A stretch of DNA of 64,000 nt. Origin: Verrucomicrobium sp. BvORR106 (GTDB taxonomy: Bacteria; Verrucomicrobiota; Verrucomicrobiia; Verrucomicrobiales; Verrucomicrobiaceae). The position numbers were made by a program, and so were the translations under genes. The stretch is from assembly GCF_000739655.1 (NCBI RefSeq), contig NZ_BATR01000059.1:1-64000 (forward strand), in the 5' to 3' direction. Of the stretch, positions 15,766 through 24,031 are shown one piece after another. Every line of letters starts with the position of its first letter. Positions within the stretch are counted from its first letter, which is position 1. Under the pieces are notes generated by a model that was not told the origin of the DNA, ran no database searches, and saw only the letters and a program-made list of their open reading frames with translations.

Positions 15766-16383
15766 ATGTCCAAGCCCACTGAGGAAAACACGCCTGAACT
15801 CCGGCCGCACGTTTACGACGGGATTCAGGAGTACGACCAGAAGCTGCCAAACTGGTGGCTCTTCACCTTCTACATCGCGATTGCGTTCTTCGTCATCTAC
15901 TGGCTGGCCTACTACCAGTTCCAGCTCATCCCCACGGATGAGGAGCGCATGCACGCCGCCATGGCGCAGATCGATGCGGCCCGGTTGAAACAACTGGAGT
16001 CCCTGGATGACGCCAAGCTCTGGGCGATGGCGAAGGATACCAAGGCGATTGAGTCGGGCAAGGCCACCTACACTGCCAGTTGCATGGCCTGCCATGGCCC
16101 CACTCTGGCAGGTGGTCCCGGGCTGCCGGGGCTCTCGCTGGCGGACAAGGTGTGGAAACACGGCGGCCAGCCCACGGAGATTCTGAAGGTCATCCGCAAG
16201 GGATCGCCCGACGTGTCCAAGGGCATGCCCGCCTGGGAGCCGCAACTGGGCCTGCCCCGGGTGCTGGAGGTGTTGGCCTATGTGCTGAGCCATCACCAAG
16301 AGGGCGAAACCTTCAAGGTGGACCCCAATGACAAGCCTTCCTGGATGACCGCAACTCCAGCACCGGCCACAGGTGCCCAATGA
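15766..16383 (+). CDS. ccoP: cbb3 oxidase subunit III (CcoP), monoheme form
   Basis: 205 residues. The N-terminal domain shows the CcoP pattern, with YDGIQEYDQKLPNWW at about residues 17-31 and a membrane helix (LFTFYIAIAFFVIYWLAYY), then one cytochrome c domain with CMACH (Cys106) and a distal Met in KGMPAWEP. Proteobacterial CcoP carries two haem c groups and is longer; only one CxxCH is present here. It delivers electrons from soluble cytochrome c to CcoO/CcoN. It starts 5 bp after the ccoQ stop and precedes ccoG by 23 bp, so the genes are surely co-transcribed. Confidence 0.93.
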   Translation: MSKPTEENTPELRPHVYDGIQEYDQKLPNWWLFTFYIAIAFFVIYWLAYYQFQLIPTDEERMHAAMAQIDAARLKQLESLDDAKLWAMAKDTKAIESGKATYTASCMACHGPTLAGGPGLPGLSLADKVWKHGGQPTEILKVIRKGSPDVSKGMPAWEPQLGLPRVLEVLAYVLSHHQEGETFKVDPNDKPSWMTATPAPATGAQ

Positions 16384-16406
16384 TTGGTGGGGATAACTGA
16401 AACAAC

Positions 16407-17837
16407 ATGAGCCGATCCCTGCCCAACCTCATCAGCGTCACCACCATTGCCCCGGATGGATCCCGGCGCACGGTGCAGCCGGCGGATGTGCGGGGGCGGT
16501 ACACCTTCTGGCGTCGGGTCACGGCGGTGGTGCTGCTGGCGGTGTACGTTCTGCTGCCCTGGATCCCCATCAATGGCAGCCCGGCGGTGTTCCTGGATGT
16601 GGCCCACCGGCGCTTTCACATCCTGGGTTTTGTGCTGGCGGCGGAGGATCTGTGGCTGGGGTTTTTCCTCGTCACCGGAGTGGCTTTCTCCCTCTTTTAT
16701 GTCTCGGCGGTCATGGGCCGGGTCTGGTGCGGATGGACCTGCCCCTACACCGTGTTTCTGGAGCACGTTTATCGTCGCGTGGAGCGCTGGATCGATGGGG
16801 ACGGCCCGGCCCGGAGGAGGCTGGAAGCGGCCCCCCTGACCGTGGGCAAGGCGCTGCGCCGGGTGTTCAAGCACGGCATCTACCTGTTGCTCTCCGCCTT
16901 CATCGCCCATGTGTTCCTGTCCTACTTCGTCTCGCTGCGCCAGCTCTATGCCATGATGCAGGGGCCGCCTTCGCAGCACTGGCTGGCCTTTGGCGTGGTG
17001 GCGTTTCTCACGGCCTCGTTGTACTTCGCCTTCAGCTGGTTCCGGGAACAGTTCTGCATCATCCTCTGTCCCTATGGGCGTCTCCAGTCGGCCCTCACCG
17101 ATGACCACACGGTCAACGTGGGTTATGACAAGACGAGGGGTGAGCCGCGGGGCAAGGTGAACACGCCAGGCGCGGGCGATTGCATCAACTGCCGCCGCTG
17201 TGTGCAGGTGTGCCCCACGGGCATCGACATTCGCAACGGCCTGCAGCTGGAGTGCATTGGCTGCGCCGCCTGTGTGGACGCGTGTGATGACATCATGAGC
17301 AAGGTGGGGCGCAAGCCTGGCCTCATCCGGCACGACTCTCTGGCGGCCTTCAAAGGCGACCGCACGAAGTGGGTGCGGCCGCGCACCGTGCTCTACGGGC
17401 TGCTCCTGGCCTGTGGGATGGTCGTGTGCAGCCTCTCCCTGCTGGCGGTGAAGCCGGTGGGTGTTTCATTGAACCGGCTGACTGGAGCCCCATACTTCGT
17501 GAACAACGGGGAGATCCGGAACCAGTTTCAACTGCGGCTCGTGAACAAGCGGCCCCAGCCCGCGGTTTACCGGGTGGCCCTGGCACCAGATGCGCCGGAG
17601 GGACTGCGTCTGACCGATGCCGCTGACGCGGTGCAGGTGCCCGCACTCGGCGAGGTGGTGAAGACCGTGGTGCTGACCCTGCCGAAGGACCAGTTCCACG
17701 GGCCCATCAAGACGCAGCTCTCCGTCTCTACCGAGCCAGACGGCCGGACGCAGGTGGCGCGGGAGTTGGAATTTCTCGGGCCAGATCCCCGACTGCAAAA
17801 CGATGAATATCTCAATCCGCAAAACTATCTCCGCTAG
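16407..17837 (+). CDS. ccoG: Cytochrome c oxidase accessory protein CcoG (FixG/RdxA)
   Basis: 476 residues. Several N-terminal membrane helices include the NapH-like cysteine motifs CGWTCPYTVFLEHVYRRVER and CIILCPYGRLQSAL. Two [4Fe-4S] ferredoxin motifs follow (CINCRRCVQVCP and CIGCAACVDACDD, about residues 258-295), then another helix and an Ig-like periplasmic domain with FVNNGEIRNQFQLRLVNK. CcoG reduces Cu(II) during cbb3 copper-centre assembly in characterised systems. The 3' end overlaps the start of a small membrane ORF in another frame, indicating translational coupling. Confidence 0.95.
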   Translation: MSRSLPNLISVTTIAPDGSRRTVQPADVRGRYTFWRRVTAVVLLAVYVLLPWIPINGSPAVFLDVAHRRFHILGFVLAAEDLWLGFFLVTGVAFSLFYVSAVMGRVWCGWTCPYTVFLEHVYRRVERWIDGDGPARRRLEAAPLTVGKALRRVFKHGIYLLLSAFIAHVFLSYFVSLRQLYAMMQGPPSQHWLAFGVVAFLTASLYFAFSWFREQFCIILCPYGRLQSALTDDHTVNVGYDKTRGEPRGKVNTPGAGDCINCRRCVQVCPTGIDIRNGLQLECIGCAACVDACDDIMSKVGRKPGLIRHDSLAAFKGDRTKWVRPRTVLYGLLLACGMVVCSLSLLAVKPVGVSLNRLTGAPYFVNNGEIRNQFQLRLVNKRPQPAVYRVALAPDAPEGLRLTDAADAVQVPALGEVVKTVVLTLPKDQFHGPIKTQLSVSTEPDGRTQVARELEFLGPDPRLQNDEYLNPQNYLR

Positions 17838-17964
17838 GCCCTGGCTGCTGGTGGTGGCGGCCTTTGTGCTGCTGGTGACCATGTGGACGGGCCTGATCGT
17901 TGTGGCGGTGCGCCACGCGCCGCAGAGTGTGCCGTTGTCCCCCGTCGTCCATGACCAGCATTGA
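17803..17964 (+). CDS. Small single-helix membrane protein in the CcoH/FixH position
   Basis: 53 residues, overlapping ccoG by 35 bases and the following TauE/SafE gene by 14 bases, each in a different frame. It reads MNISIRKTISARPWLLVVAA and continues as one hydrophobic helix (FVLLVTMWTGLIVVAV), then a short polar tail RHAPQSVPLSP. Gene order ccoG-X-SafE-ccoI matches proteobacterial ccoGHIS, and the RPW before the helix resembles the start of FixH/CcoH, but the large periplasmic domain is missing. The overlaps on both sides argue that it is translated. CcoH-like function is inference. Confidence 0.6.
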   Translation: MNISIRKTISARPWLLVVAAFVLLVTMWTGLIVVAVRHAPQSVPLSPVVHDQH

Positions 17965-18634
17965 CACCACGGCAGGTGCCTTCGTGGCAGGTCTGGTGAC
18001 CAGTCTGCACTGTGTGGGCATGTGCGGTCCGCTTGCCTGTGCCTGGGCCACCGGGCGGGGCGGAGCGTCGTCGAGTTTCCTGCGCAACACAGCGGCGTAT
18101 CACGCCTGCAAGCTTGTTTCCTATGCCCTGGTGGGAGCGATCGCCGGAGCGGTGGGCACACTGCCGGTGCGCTTGTTCCAGCATGGACCGGGGCTGCTGG
18201 TGCCGTGGCTCATGGTGGCCATGTTTGCCTTCGTGGCCCTGGGGCTGGAGCGCTGGCTGCCCAAGCCTCTGTTCCTGACGCGTCCCATGGCCCGTGTGCG
18301 CGCCTGGGCCGCCAACCGGGGCGGATTGGCCCGCGCATCCCTGCTGGGCATGGCCACCCCACTGCTGCCGTGCGGGCCGCTGTATCTCATGTTTGGCCTG
18401 GCACTGGCGAATGGTTCCGCCCTGCGCGGGGCGGAGTTTGCCGCTGCCTTTGGCCTGGGCACTCTGCCGCTCCTTTTGCTGGCGCAGTCACAGTTGCGGT
18501 TGTTGAACCTCCGGCTCACCCCGGTGCAGATGCACCGCCTCCAGCGCGGTCTGGCCCTGTGTGCCACGCTGGTGATGGTGTGGCGGCTCCGCGACACGCT
18601 CACCGGGGCGGCGGAGGTGAGCTGCTGTCATTGA
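17951..18634 (+). CDS. TauE/SafE (DsbD-like) membrane protein of the cbb3 cluster
   Basis: 227 residues from the ATG at 17951, which overlaps the preceding small ORF; an upstream frame from 17900 is open but has no better start. Six hydrophobic segments are expected. The family signature GLVTSLHCVGMCGPLACAWA at about residues 13-32 and a second motif around ATPLLPCGPLYLMFG are visible. These proteins, often labelled sulfite exporter TauE/SafE, are regular neighbours of ccoG and ccoI. Paired Cys/Met residues suggest copper or thiol handling during oxidase assembly. The substrate is not proven. Confidence 0.85.
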   Translation: MTSIDTTAGAFVAGLVTSLHCVGMCGPLACAWATGRGGASSSFLRNTAAYHACKLVSYALVGAIAGAVGTLPVRLFQHGPGLLVPWLMVAMFAFVALGLERWLPKPLFLTRPMARVRAWAANRGGLARASLLGMATPLLPCGPLYLMFGLALANGSALRGAEFAAAFGLGTLPLLLLAQSQLRLLNLRLTPVQMHRLQRGLALCATLVMVWRLRDTLTGAAEVSCCH

Positions 18635-18668
18635 ATGGAATCTCCATCCTCGTCCTCCCCCTGTGACC

Positions 18669-21125
18669 ATGAAACATGACACTGCCCCCACCTGCCAGCA
18701 CTGTGGTACACCCGTGCCACCCCAGGCGCTGGATGCCCGCTTCTGCTGCGCTGGGTGTGCTTATGTGCATGAGCTGCTGGTGACGGAGGGGCTGGGCAAG
18801 TTCTATGAATTGCGCGGCAGCACCGCGTTGTCACCGGTCGCGCCGGAGGCACTGCGGGCCCGCGATGACGAATGGCTGCAGGAGCAGGTGGCAGCAGCTG
18901 AGGCCGCCGCTGGACCCGGTGGCACGGCGCGCCTGGATCTGGCTGTGCAGGGACTCACGTGCGTGGGCTGTGTTTGGCTCATGGAAAAGGTCTTTCACAG
19001 CGAGCCGGGGGCGATGCATCTGGATGTGCACGTGGCCCGGGGTGAAGCGCATGTGGAGTGGCAGGCCGGGGAGTGGGATCTGCCCGCCTACGCGAGGCGG
19101 CTCCAGCAGTTTGGGTATCTGGTGGGCCCGGCCGGGGATCAAGGAAACAGCTCAGTGCAGTCGGCTGGATTTGGCCGCCGGGTGGGGCTGTGCGGTGCCT
19201 TTGCCATGAACGCGATGGCCTTCTCCCTCCCGGGCTACCTGGGCATGCGACAGGACTTCCTCTTTGCCTCCTGGTTTGACATCATTGCCGCCTGCTCCGC
19301 CACGCTCTCCGTCCTGGTGGGCGGAAGTTATTTCATGGAGCGCAGTGTGAACTCCCTGCGGCAGGGCATCCTGCACATGGACACCCCCATTGCCCTCGGC
19401 ATCGCGCTGGCCTGGCTGGGCTCCATGGCGGGCTGGCTCGCGGGAGAGGCCGGGCTCAAGTACTTCGACTTCGTGGGCGTGTTTGTCTTCCTCATGCTGT
19501 CAGGGCGCTGGCTCCAGCAGGGCATGGTGGAGCGCAACCGCCGTCGCCTCCTGGCGGCGAGCGCCGTGCCCGGCTGGGTGCGGGTGGTGGGGCCGGAGGG
19601 GCTGGAGAGACGCACGGCACTGCAAGATCTGGCGGTGGGGGACACCCTGCTCATCCCTTCCGGCAGCATCTGCCCGGTGGGCGGTGTCTTGACCTCGACG
19701 AAGGGTTCTCTGAGCCTGGAGTGGATCAATGGGGAAAGCGCCGCCGTGGATCGCTGCGCCGGGCAGGCAGTGCCGTCCGGGGCGGTCAATATCGGACTGG
19801 GGTCGGTGGAAATGCGGGCCACCGAGACTTGGAAGGAATCTCTGCTCTGCCGGTTGAACGCAGCCACGGGGCAGGAGGGATCTCGCGCCGTTTCCAGCCG
19901 GTTCCTGGCCGGGTACCTTACCGTGGTGCTGGCGCTGGGAGTGATCGGGGCTGGGGCGTGGTGGCTCTCCGGGCACGGGGTGGTGACGGCCCTGCAGGTT
20001 ATGATCTCTGTCTTCGTCGTTTCCTGCCCTTGTGCGCTGGGGGTGGCGGTGCCGTTTGCTGATGACCTGGCGGCGTCACGCATGGCGCGACTGGGCGTCT
20101 TTGTGCGGGCAGGCAGCCTGTGGGCCCGGCTGTTGAAGGTGCACAAGGTGGTCTTCGACAAGACGGGCACCCTCACCATGGAGAACCCCGTGCTGGCCAA
20201 TCCCGCGGAGGTGACGGGGATGACGCCCGAGGCCCGGAAGGCCCTGCGGAAGATTGTTTCCAGCAACCTGCACCCGGTGAGCCGCAGTCTCTTTGATGCG
20301 CTGGGGCCGGATGCCGCCCCCGGTGAGACGGCCGATGCCACGGGCATCGAGGAAATAGCGGGCCAGGGGCTGCGCTGGACCGGCCTGGACGGGCGGGTGT
20401 GGGCGCTGGGGCGTCCAGGGTGGGTGGAAGTGGAGGTGGAGGTGGCGACGCAGCCTGCGGATGCGTGGTTCACTTGCGATGGCGTCCTGCTGGCAGGTTT
20501 CCGTTTCACGGACTCCCTGCGGCCTGAATCCGTGGAGGCATGTGAGGCGTTGCGAGATCGCGGTTGCAAGCTGTACCTGCTGAGCGGGGATCGGGAGGCC
20601 AAGGTCGCGGCAGTGGCCGGGCAGTTGCACATCCCGGTGACGCACTGGCAGGCGGAGATGACGCCGGAGGGCAAGGCGGCGCGCGTGGAGCAGATGAACC
20701 AGGAGGACACGCTGTATCTGGGAGATGGTGCCAACGACGTGCTGGCTCTGGAGGCGGCGCTGTGTGCGGGCAGCCCGGTGACGGGACGGAATTTCCTGGA
20801 GCATCGCGCGGACTTCTACTTCTTGGGGAACTGCCTCCGGTTCATGCCGGAACTCCTTCAGATGGCGGGGGTGCGTTCCCGGGCCGTGCGGAGGGTGCTG
20901 GCCTTTGCCCTGGCTTACAACGCCGTGGCGGTCGCCCTTTCGCTGGCAGGATGGATGAGTCCGCTGCTGGCGGCGGTGCTCATGCCGCTGAGCTCCCTGG
21001 TCACGCTGGGGGTGGTTGGGGCCACGTTCCGAGGGCGTTCCGGGGTATTTGTGAGAAATCGGACGCAAGAACGGAGGGAAATGGAGCAAACGATGCGTCG
21101 CGGGGTGGGTCCACTTCCGATATGA
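18669..21125 (+). CDS. ccoI: Copper-translocating P1B-type ATPase CcoI
   Basis: 818 residues from the ATG at 18669. An N-terminal Cys cluster (CQHCG, then CCAGCAYVHELL) resembles the domain preceding CcoI/FixI. A heavy-metal-associated domain with LTCVGCVWLME follows. The transport motif SCPCALGVAVP has Cys453-Pro-Cys455. The phosphorylation site is DKTGTLT (Asp497), followed by LHPVSR (the HP motif) and GDGANDVLALEAAL. The protein exports Cu(I) to the periplasmic side for insertion into the CuB centre of cbb3 oxidase. It follows the TauE/SafE gene by 34 bp. The last 30 residues are basic and poorly conserved. Confidence 0.95.
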   Translation: MKHDTAPTCQHCGTPVPPQALDARFCCAGCAYVHELLVTEGLGKFYELRGSTALSPVAPEALRARDDEWLQEQVAAAEAAAGPGGTARLDLAVQGLTCVGCVWLMEKVFHSEPGAMHLDVHVARGEAHVEWQAGEWDLPAYARRLQQFGYLVGPAGDQGNSSVQSAGFGRRVGLCGAFAMNAMAFSLPGYLGMRQDFLFASWFDIIAACSATLSVLVGGSYFMERSVNSLRQGILHMDTPIALGIALAWLGSMAGWLAGEAGLKYFDFVGVFVFLMLSGRWLQQGMVERNRRRLLAASAVPGWVRVVGPEGLERRTALQDLAVGDTLLIPSGSICPVGGVLTSTKGSLSLEWINGESAAVDRCAGQAVPSGAVNIGLGSVEMRATETWKESLLCRLNAATGQEGSRAVSSRFLAGYLTVVLALGVIGAGAWWLSGHGVVTALQVMISVFVVSCPCALGVAVPFADDLAASRMARLGVFVRAGSLWARLLKVHKVVFDKTGTLTMENPVLANPAEVTGMTPEARKALRKIVSSNLHPVSRSLFDALGPDAAPGETADATGIEEIAGQGLRWTGLDGRVWALGRPGWVEVEVEVATQPADAWFTCDGVLLAGFRFTDSLRPESVEACEALRDRGCKLYLLSGDREAKVAAVAGQLHIPVTHWQAEMTPEGKAARVEQMNQEDTLYLGDGANDVLALEAALCAGSPVTGRNFLEHRADFYFLGNCLRFMPELLQMAGVRSRAVRRVLAFALAYNAVAVALSLAGWMSPLLAAVLMPLSSLVTLGVVGATFRGRSGVFVRNRTQERREMEQTMRRGVGPLPI

Positions 21126-21154
21126 TAATAGGGGGAAAGTACCCCACCACGGCC

Positions 21155-22099
21155 ATGAAAACGTATCGTCACATCCTCGTCGGCATCGATTTTTCGCCCG
21201 CCTGTCGGGCAGCGCTGAGGACGGCAGTTCGCATTGCCTCCTCTCATGACACGCCGCTGACGGCGGTGCATGTGATGGATCCCACCCTGGCGGGAGCCAT
21301 CAAGGAGGCCCATAACTTCAACGATGAGCAGCTCTTCGCCGACATGAACGAGCGGGTGCAGGCCTTCATGACGCATGCAGAGATCGGCACCGAGATGGTG
21401 CAGACCCGTCTGGAAGTGGGGCAACCCATTGCGGTGCTCGGGGCAGCGTGCCTGGAGCTGGGCGCTGATCTGCTCATACTCGGCTCGCGAGGCACGGAGC
21501 ATGGCCCCAACCAAGTAGGCACGGTGGCATCCAAGTGCCTGCGGAAGGCCCCGGCAGATGTGCTGCTCGTGCGCACCCATCTGGACGGACCCTTCAAACA
21601 AGTGCTGGCCTGTGTGGACCTTTCTGAAACTTCCGCCAAAGCAGTGCGCAGCGCCCGCTGGATCGCGGAGCGGGATCACAGCAAGCTGGACTGCCTCTTC
21701 GTCTATCAGAGCGCGCTGGCCCTCTCGCTGGACTACGGTGGCTTCGTGCCGCCGCTGCCGGTGGCGGACACTGCGGTGGGGGATACCTGGAAGAAGGATC
21801 TGGATGACTTCGTGCAGCCCCTGCTGCGCACCAGTGAAAACCTCACGGCTCGCAACATCGTGCTGGAGCGGGTGAACATCCGCGAGGCCATTGTGGAGCA
21901 TATCAAGGAAACGCACACGGATCTCGTGGTGGTGGGTACACGGGGCAAGACGGACCTGCGCACCTTCTTCATGGGTACCACCGCTGTGAAGGTGGTGACG
22001 CATGCCCCGTGCTCCATTCTGGCGGTGAAACCCGACGGCTTTGTTTCCCCGATCGCCGCGACGACAGTGCTCCCGCCGGCCACGGTCCCCATGGCATGA
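21155..22099 (+). CDS. Universal stress protein, tandem-domain
   Basis: 314 residues with two Usp domains. The first starts YRHILVGIDFSPACRAAL and ends with DLLILGSRGTEHGPNQVGTVASKCLRKAP, containing the ATP-binding G-x2-G-x9-G pattern. The second starts KQVLACVDLSETSAKAV and ends with DLVVVGTRGKTDLRTFFMGTTAVKVV. The open frame extends upstream into ccoI, but the ATG at 21155, 29 bp after ccoI, fits the Usp N terminus exactly. Usp proteins bind ATP and support survival under respiratory arrest or starvation. Placement between the oxidase genes and the sensor kinase suggests a low-oxygen role, which is inference. Confidence 0.93.
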   Translation: MKTYRHILVGIDFSPACRAALRTAVRIASSHDTPLTAVHVMDPTLAGAIKEAHNFNDEQLFADMNERVQAFMTHAEIGTEMVQTRLEVGQPIAVLGAACLELGADLLILGSRGTEHGPNQVGTVASKCLRKAPADVLLVRTHLDGPFKQVLACVDLSETSAKAVRSARWIAERDHSKLDCLFVYQSALALSLDYGGFVPPLPVADTAVGDTWKKDLDDFVQPLLRTSENLTARNIVLERVNIREAIVEHIKETHTDLVVVGTRGKTDLRTFFMGTTAVKVVTHAPCSILAVKPDGFVSPIAATTVLPPATVPMA

Positions 22100-22170
22100 A
22101 GTCCCCGGCCCGCGCTTCGCAACACTTGAAGGGCATCCGATCCTCGGCGAGGGTGGTGGCCGGAGAAAAC

Positions 22171-23259
22171 ATGAACGGTCACCCGCCTCAGAACGATGAG
22201 CAGCATCTGCGTGAACTGGAGGAGGTGCGCGAGGCGCTCCACCTCAGTGAGGAGCGCAACCGCGCCATCGTGGAGACGGCGGTCAATGCCATCATCACCA
22301 TCAACGAGCGCGGCATCATCGAGTCCGTGAACTCCGCCACTGTGCGGATGTTTGGTTATGCGAAAGAGGAGATGATCGGGCAGAACGTGAGCATGCTCAT
22401 GCCCAGCCCGTATCGCGAGCAGCATGACGGGTATTTGGGAAACTACCTTCGCACAGGTGAGCGCAAGATCATCGGCATTGGCCGCGAGACGCTGGCCCAG
22501 CGCAAAGACGGCACCGTCTTCCCCATGGACCTCTCCGTGGGGGAGGTGAAGCTGCCGCGAGGGCGGATCTTCGCCGGAATCATCCGCGACATCACCGACC
22601 GCAAGGAGCTGGAGCAGCAGATCCTGGGCATCAGCGAGGAGGCGCAGCACCGCATCGGGCAGGATCTGCATGATGACCTGTGCCAGCAGCTAGCCGCCAT
22701 CGGTTGCCTGGCCAAGGTGGTGCTGCAGCGCCTGGAATCGACTCGAAATGGGGAGTCTGCCAATGTGGCGGAGATCGTGAAACTCATCACCAACGCCAAC
22801 ACGCGGGCGCGGGAGATGTCCCGCGGGCTGGTGCCTGTGGTATTGGATTCGGAAGGGCTCATGGCCGCGCTTAATGAGCTCGTGGCCGGCACGGAGCGGA
22901 TCTTCCGCGTGTCCTGCCGCTTCCGCTGTGATCCGCCCGTGCACCTTTACGAAAACAAGACCGCCACGCAGCTCTACCGCATTGCTCAGGAGGCGGTGGG
23001 CAATGCCATCAAGCACAGTCACGCCACCCGGGTGGAGATCGGCCTGGCCCTGCATCACGGCATGCTGCAACTCACCATCCGGGACAACGGCATCGGCATC
23101 CCGGATCACTCCCCGCGCAAGGGCACAGGCATGGGGCTGTACACCATGGGGCATCGGGCGAAGATGCTGGGAGGTCAGCTCCACGTCGGCCCGGATGTCT
23201 ATGGCGGCACGGTCGTGCAGTGCGAGGTGCCCATGCCGGAGTCTCATTCTCAGTCATGA
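22171..23259 (+). CDS. FixL-like haem-PAS sensor histidine kinase (HisKA_3 type)
   Basis: 362 residues from the ATG at 22171, preceded by GGAG at 5 bp; an ATG at 22096 overlapping the Usp stop would add 25. The PAS domain (about 20-145) closely matches FixL: GQNVSMLMPSPYREQHDGYL and KIIGIGRETLAQRKDGT. His85 aligns with the haem-ligand His200 of Bradyrhizobium FixL, and Arg105 with the O2-binding Arg220. FixL Arg206 is replaced by Asn. The transmitter is HisKA_3 (DLHDDLCQQLAAIG, phospho-His167) with an ATPase domain (QEAVGNAIKHSH, DNGIGI, GTGMGLYTMGHRA). No membrane helix. It overlaps the response-regulator gene and is inferred to sense oxygen. Confidence 0.88.
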   Translation: MNGHPPQNDEQHLRELEEVREALHLSEERNRAIVETAVNAIITINERGIIESVNSATVRMFGYAKEEMIGQNVSMLMPSPYREQHDGYLGNYLRTGERKIIGIGRETLAQRKDGTVFPMDLSVGEVKLPRGRIFAGIIRDITDRKELEQQILGISEEAQHRIGQDLHDDLCQQLAAIGCLAKVVLQRLESTRNGESANVAEIVKLITNANTRAREMSRGLVPVVLDSEGLMAALNELVAGTERIFRVSCRFRCDPPVHLYENKTATQLYRIAQEAVGNAIKHSHATRVEIGLALHHGMLQLTIRDNGIGIPDHSPRKGTGMGLYTMGHRAKMLGGQLHVGPDVYGGTVVQCEVPMPESHSQS

Positions 23260-23918
23260 AGAAAAACAAAAAACGCGTCCTGCTGGTGGATGACCATCCG
23301 ATCATGCGCCATGGGCTGGCCCAGCTCATCCGCGCAGAGACGGATCTGGAGGTGTGTGGTGAAGGCGGCAGCGCGTCGGAAGGTCTGGCCCTGGTTGGCT
23401 CCTTGAAGCCCGACCTCGTGGTGGCGGATCTGACCCTGCCGGACAAGCATGGCCTGGAGTTCATCAAGGACGTGCAGTCCATGTACCCGGGCACGCTCAT
23501 GCTGGTGCTCTCCATGCATGATGAGTCCCTCTATGCCGAGCGGGTGCTGCGTGCCGGGGCGCGGGGTTATGTGATGAAGGAAACGGCGGCCGACATGCTC
23601 GTGCTGGCCGCACGCCGGGTGCTGGAAGGCGGCATTTATCTCAGTGAGAAGATGTCCAGCCTCATGCTGGAGATGATGGCGGGCCACCGGAAGCCTGTGT
23701 CCAGTTCTGCGCTGGATCGTCTCACGGATCGGGAGCTGGAGGTGCTGCAACTCATCGGCCAGGGGCGGGCCACCCGGCACATCGCCGAGCAGTTGCACGT
23801 GAGTGTGCGCACGGTGGATGCCCACCGGGCCAACATCAAAGAGAAGCTGCAACTGGCAGACGGGGCCACCCTGGTGCGCTATGCGGTGCGCTGGATGGAC
23901 ACGCAGGCCAAGGCATAG
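23256..23918 (+). CDS. LuxR/NarL-type response regulator
   Basis: 220 residues. The receiver domain has the acidic pair in VLLVDDHPIMRHGL, the phosphoacceptor Asp in LVVADLTLPDKHG (about residue 56) and the Lys in GYVMKE. The C-terminal helix-turn-helix reads LTDRELEVLQLIGQGRATRH and VSVRTVDAHRANIKEKLQL. The ATGA overlap with the kinase gene makes the pair a two-component system. FixJ also has REC-LuxR architecture, so with the FixL-like kinase this looks like an oxygen-responsive activator. Its targets are unknown; the adjacent cbb3 cluster is the obvious candidate. Confidence 0.93.
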   Translation: MKKNKKRVLLVDDHPIMRHGLAQLIRAETDLEVCGEGGSASEGLALVGSLKPDLVVADLTLPDKHGLEFIKDVQSMYPGTLMLVLSMHDESLYAERVLRAGARGYVMKETAADMLVLAARRVLEGGIYLSEKMSSLMLEMMAGHRKPVSSSALDRLTDRELEVLQLIGQGRATRHIAEQLHVSVRTVDAHRANIKEKLQLADGATLVRYAVRWMDTQAKA

Positions 23919-24031
23919 AGGATTCCTCTACGCCCGGATTGCCATTTTCATGCCCCATCCAGCCGTAGGGGCTACGAATTTACCCCGGCCCAGGATGGGT
24001 GATCGTGGAGCGTCAAACAGCCCGACGTACC

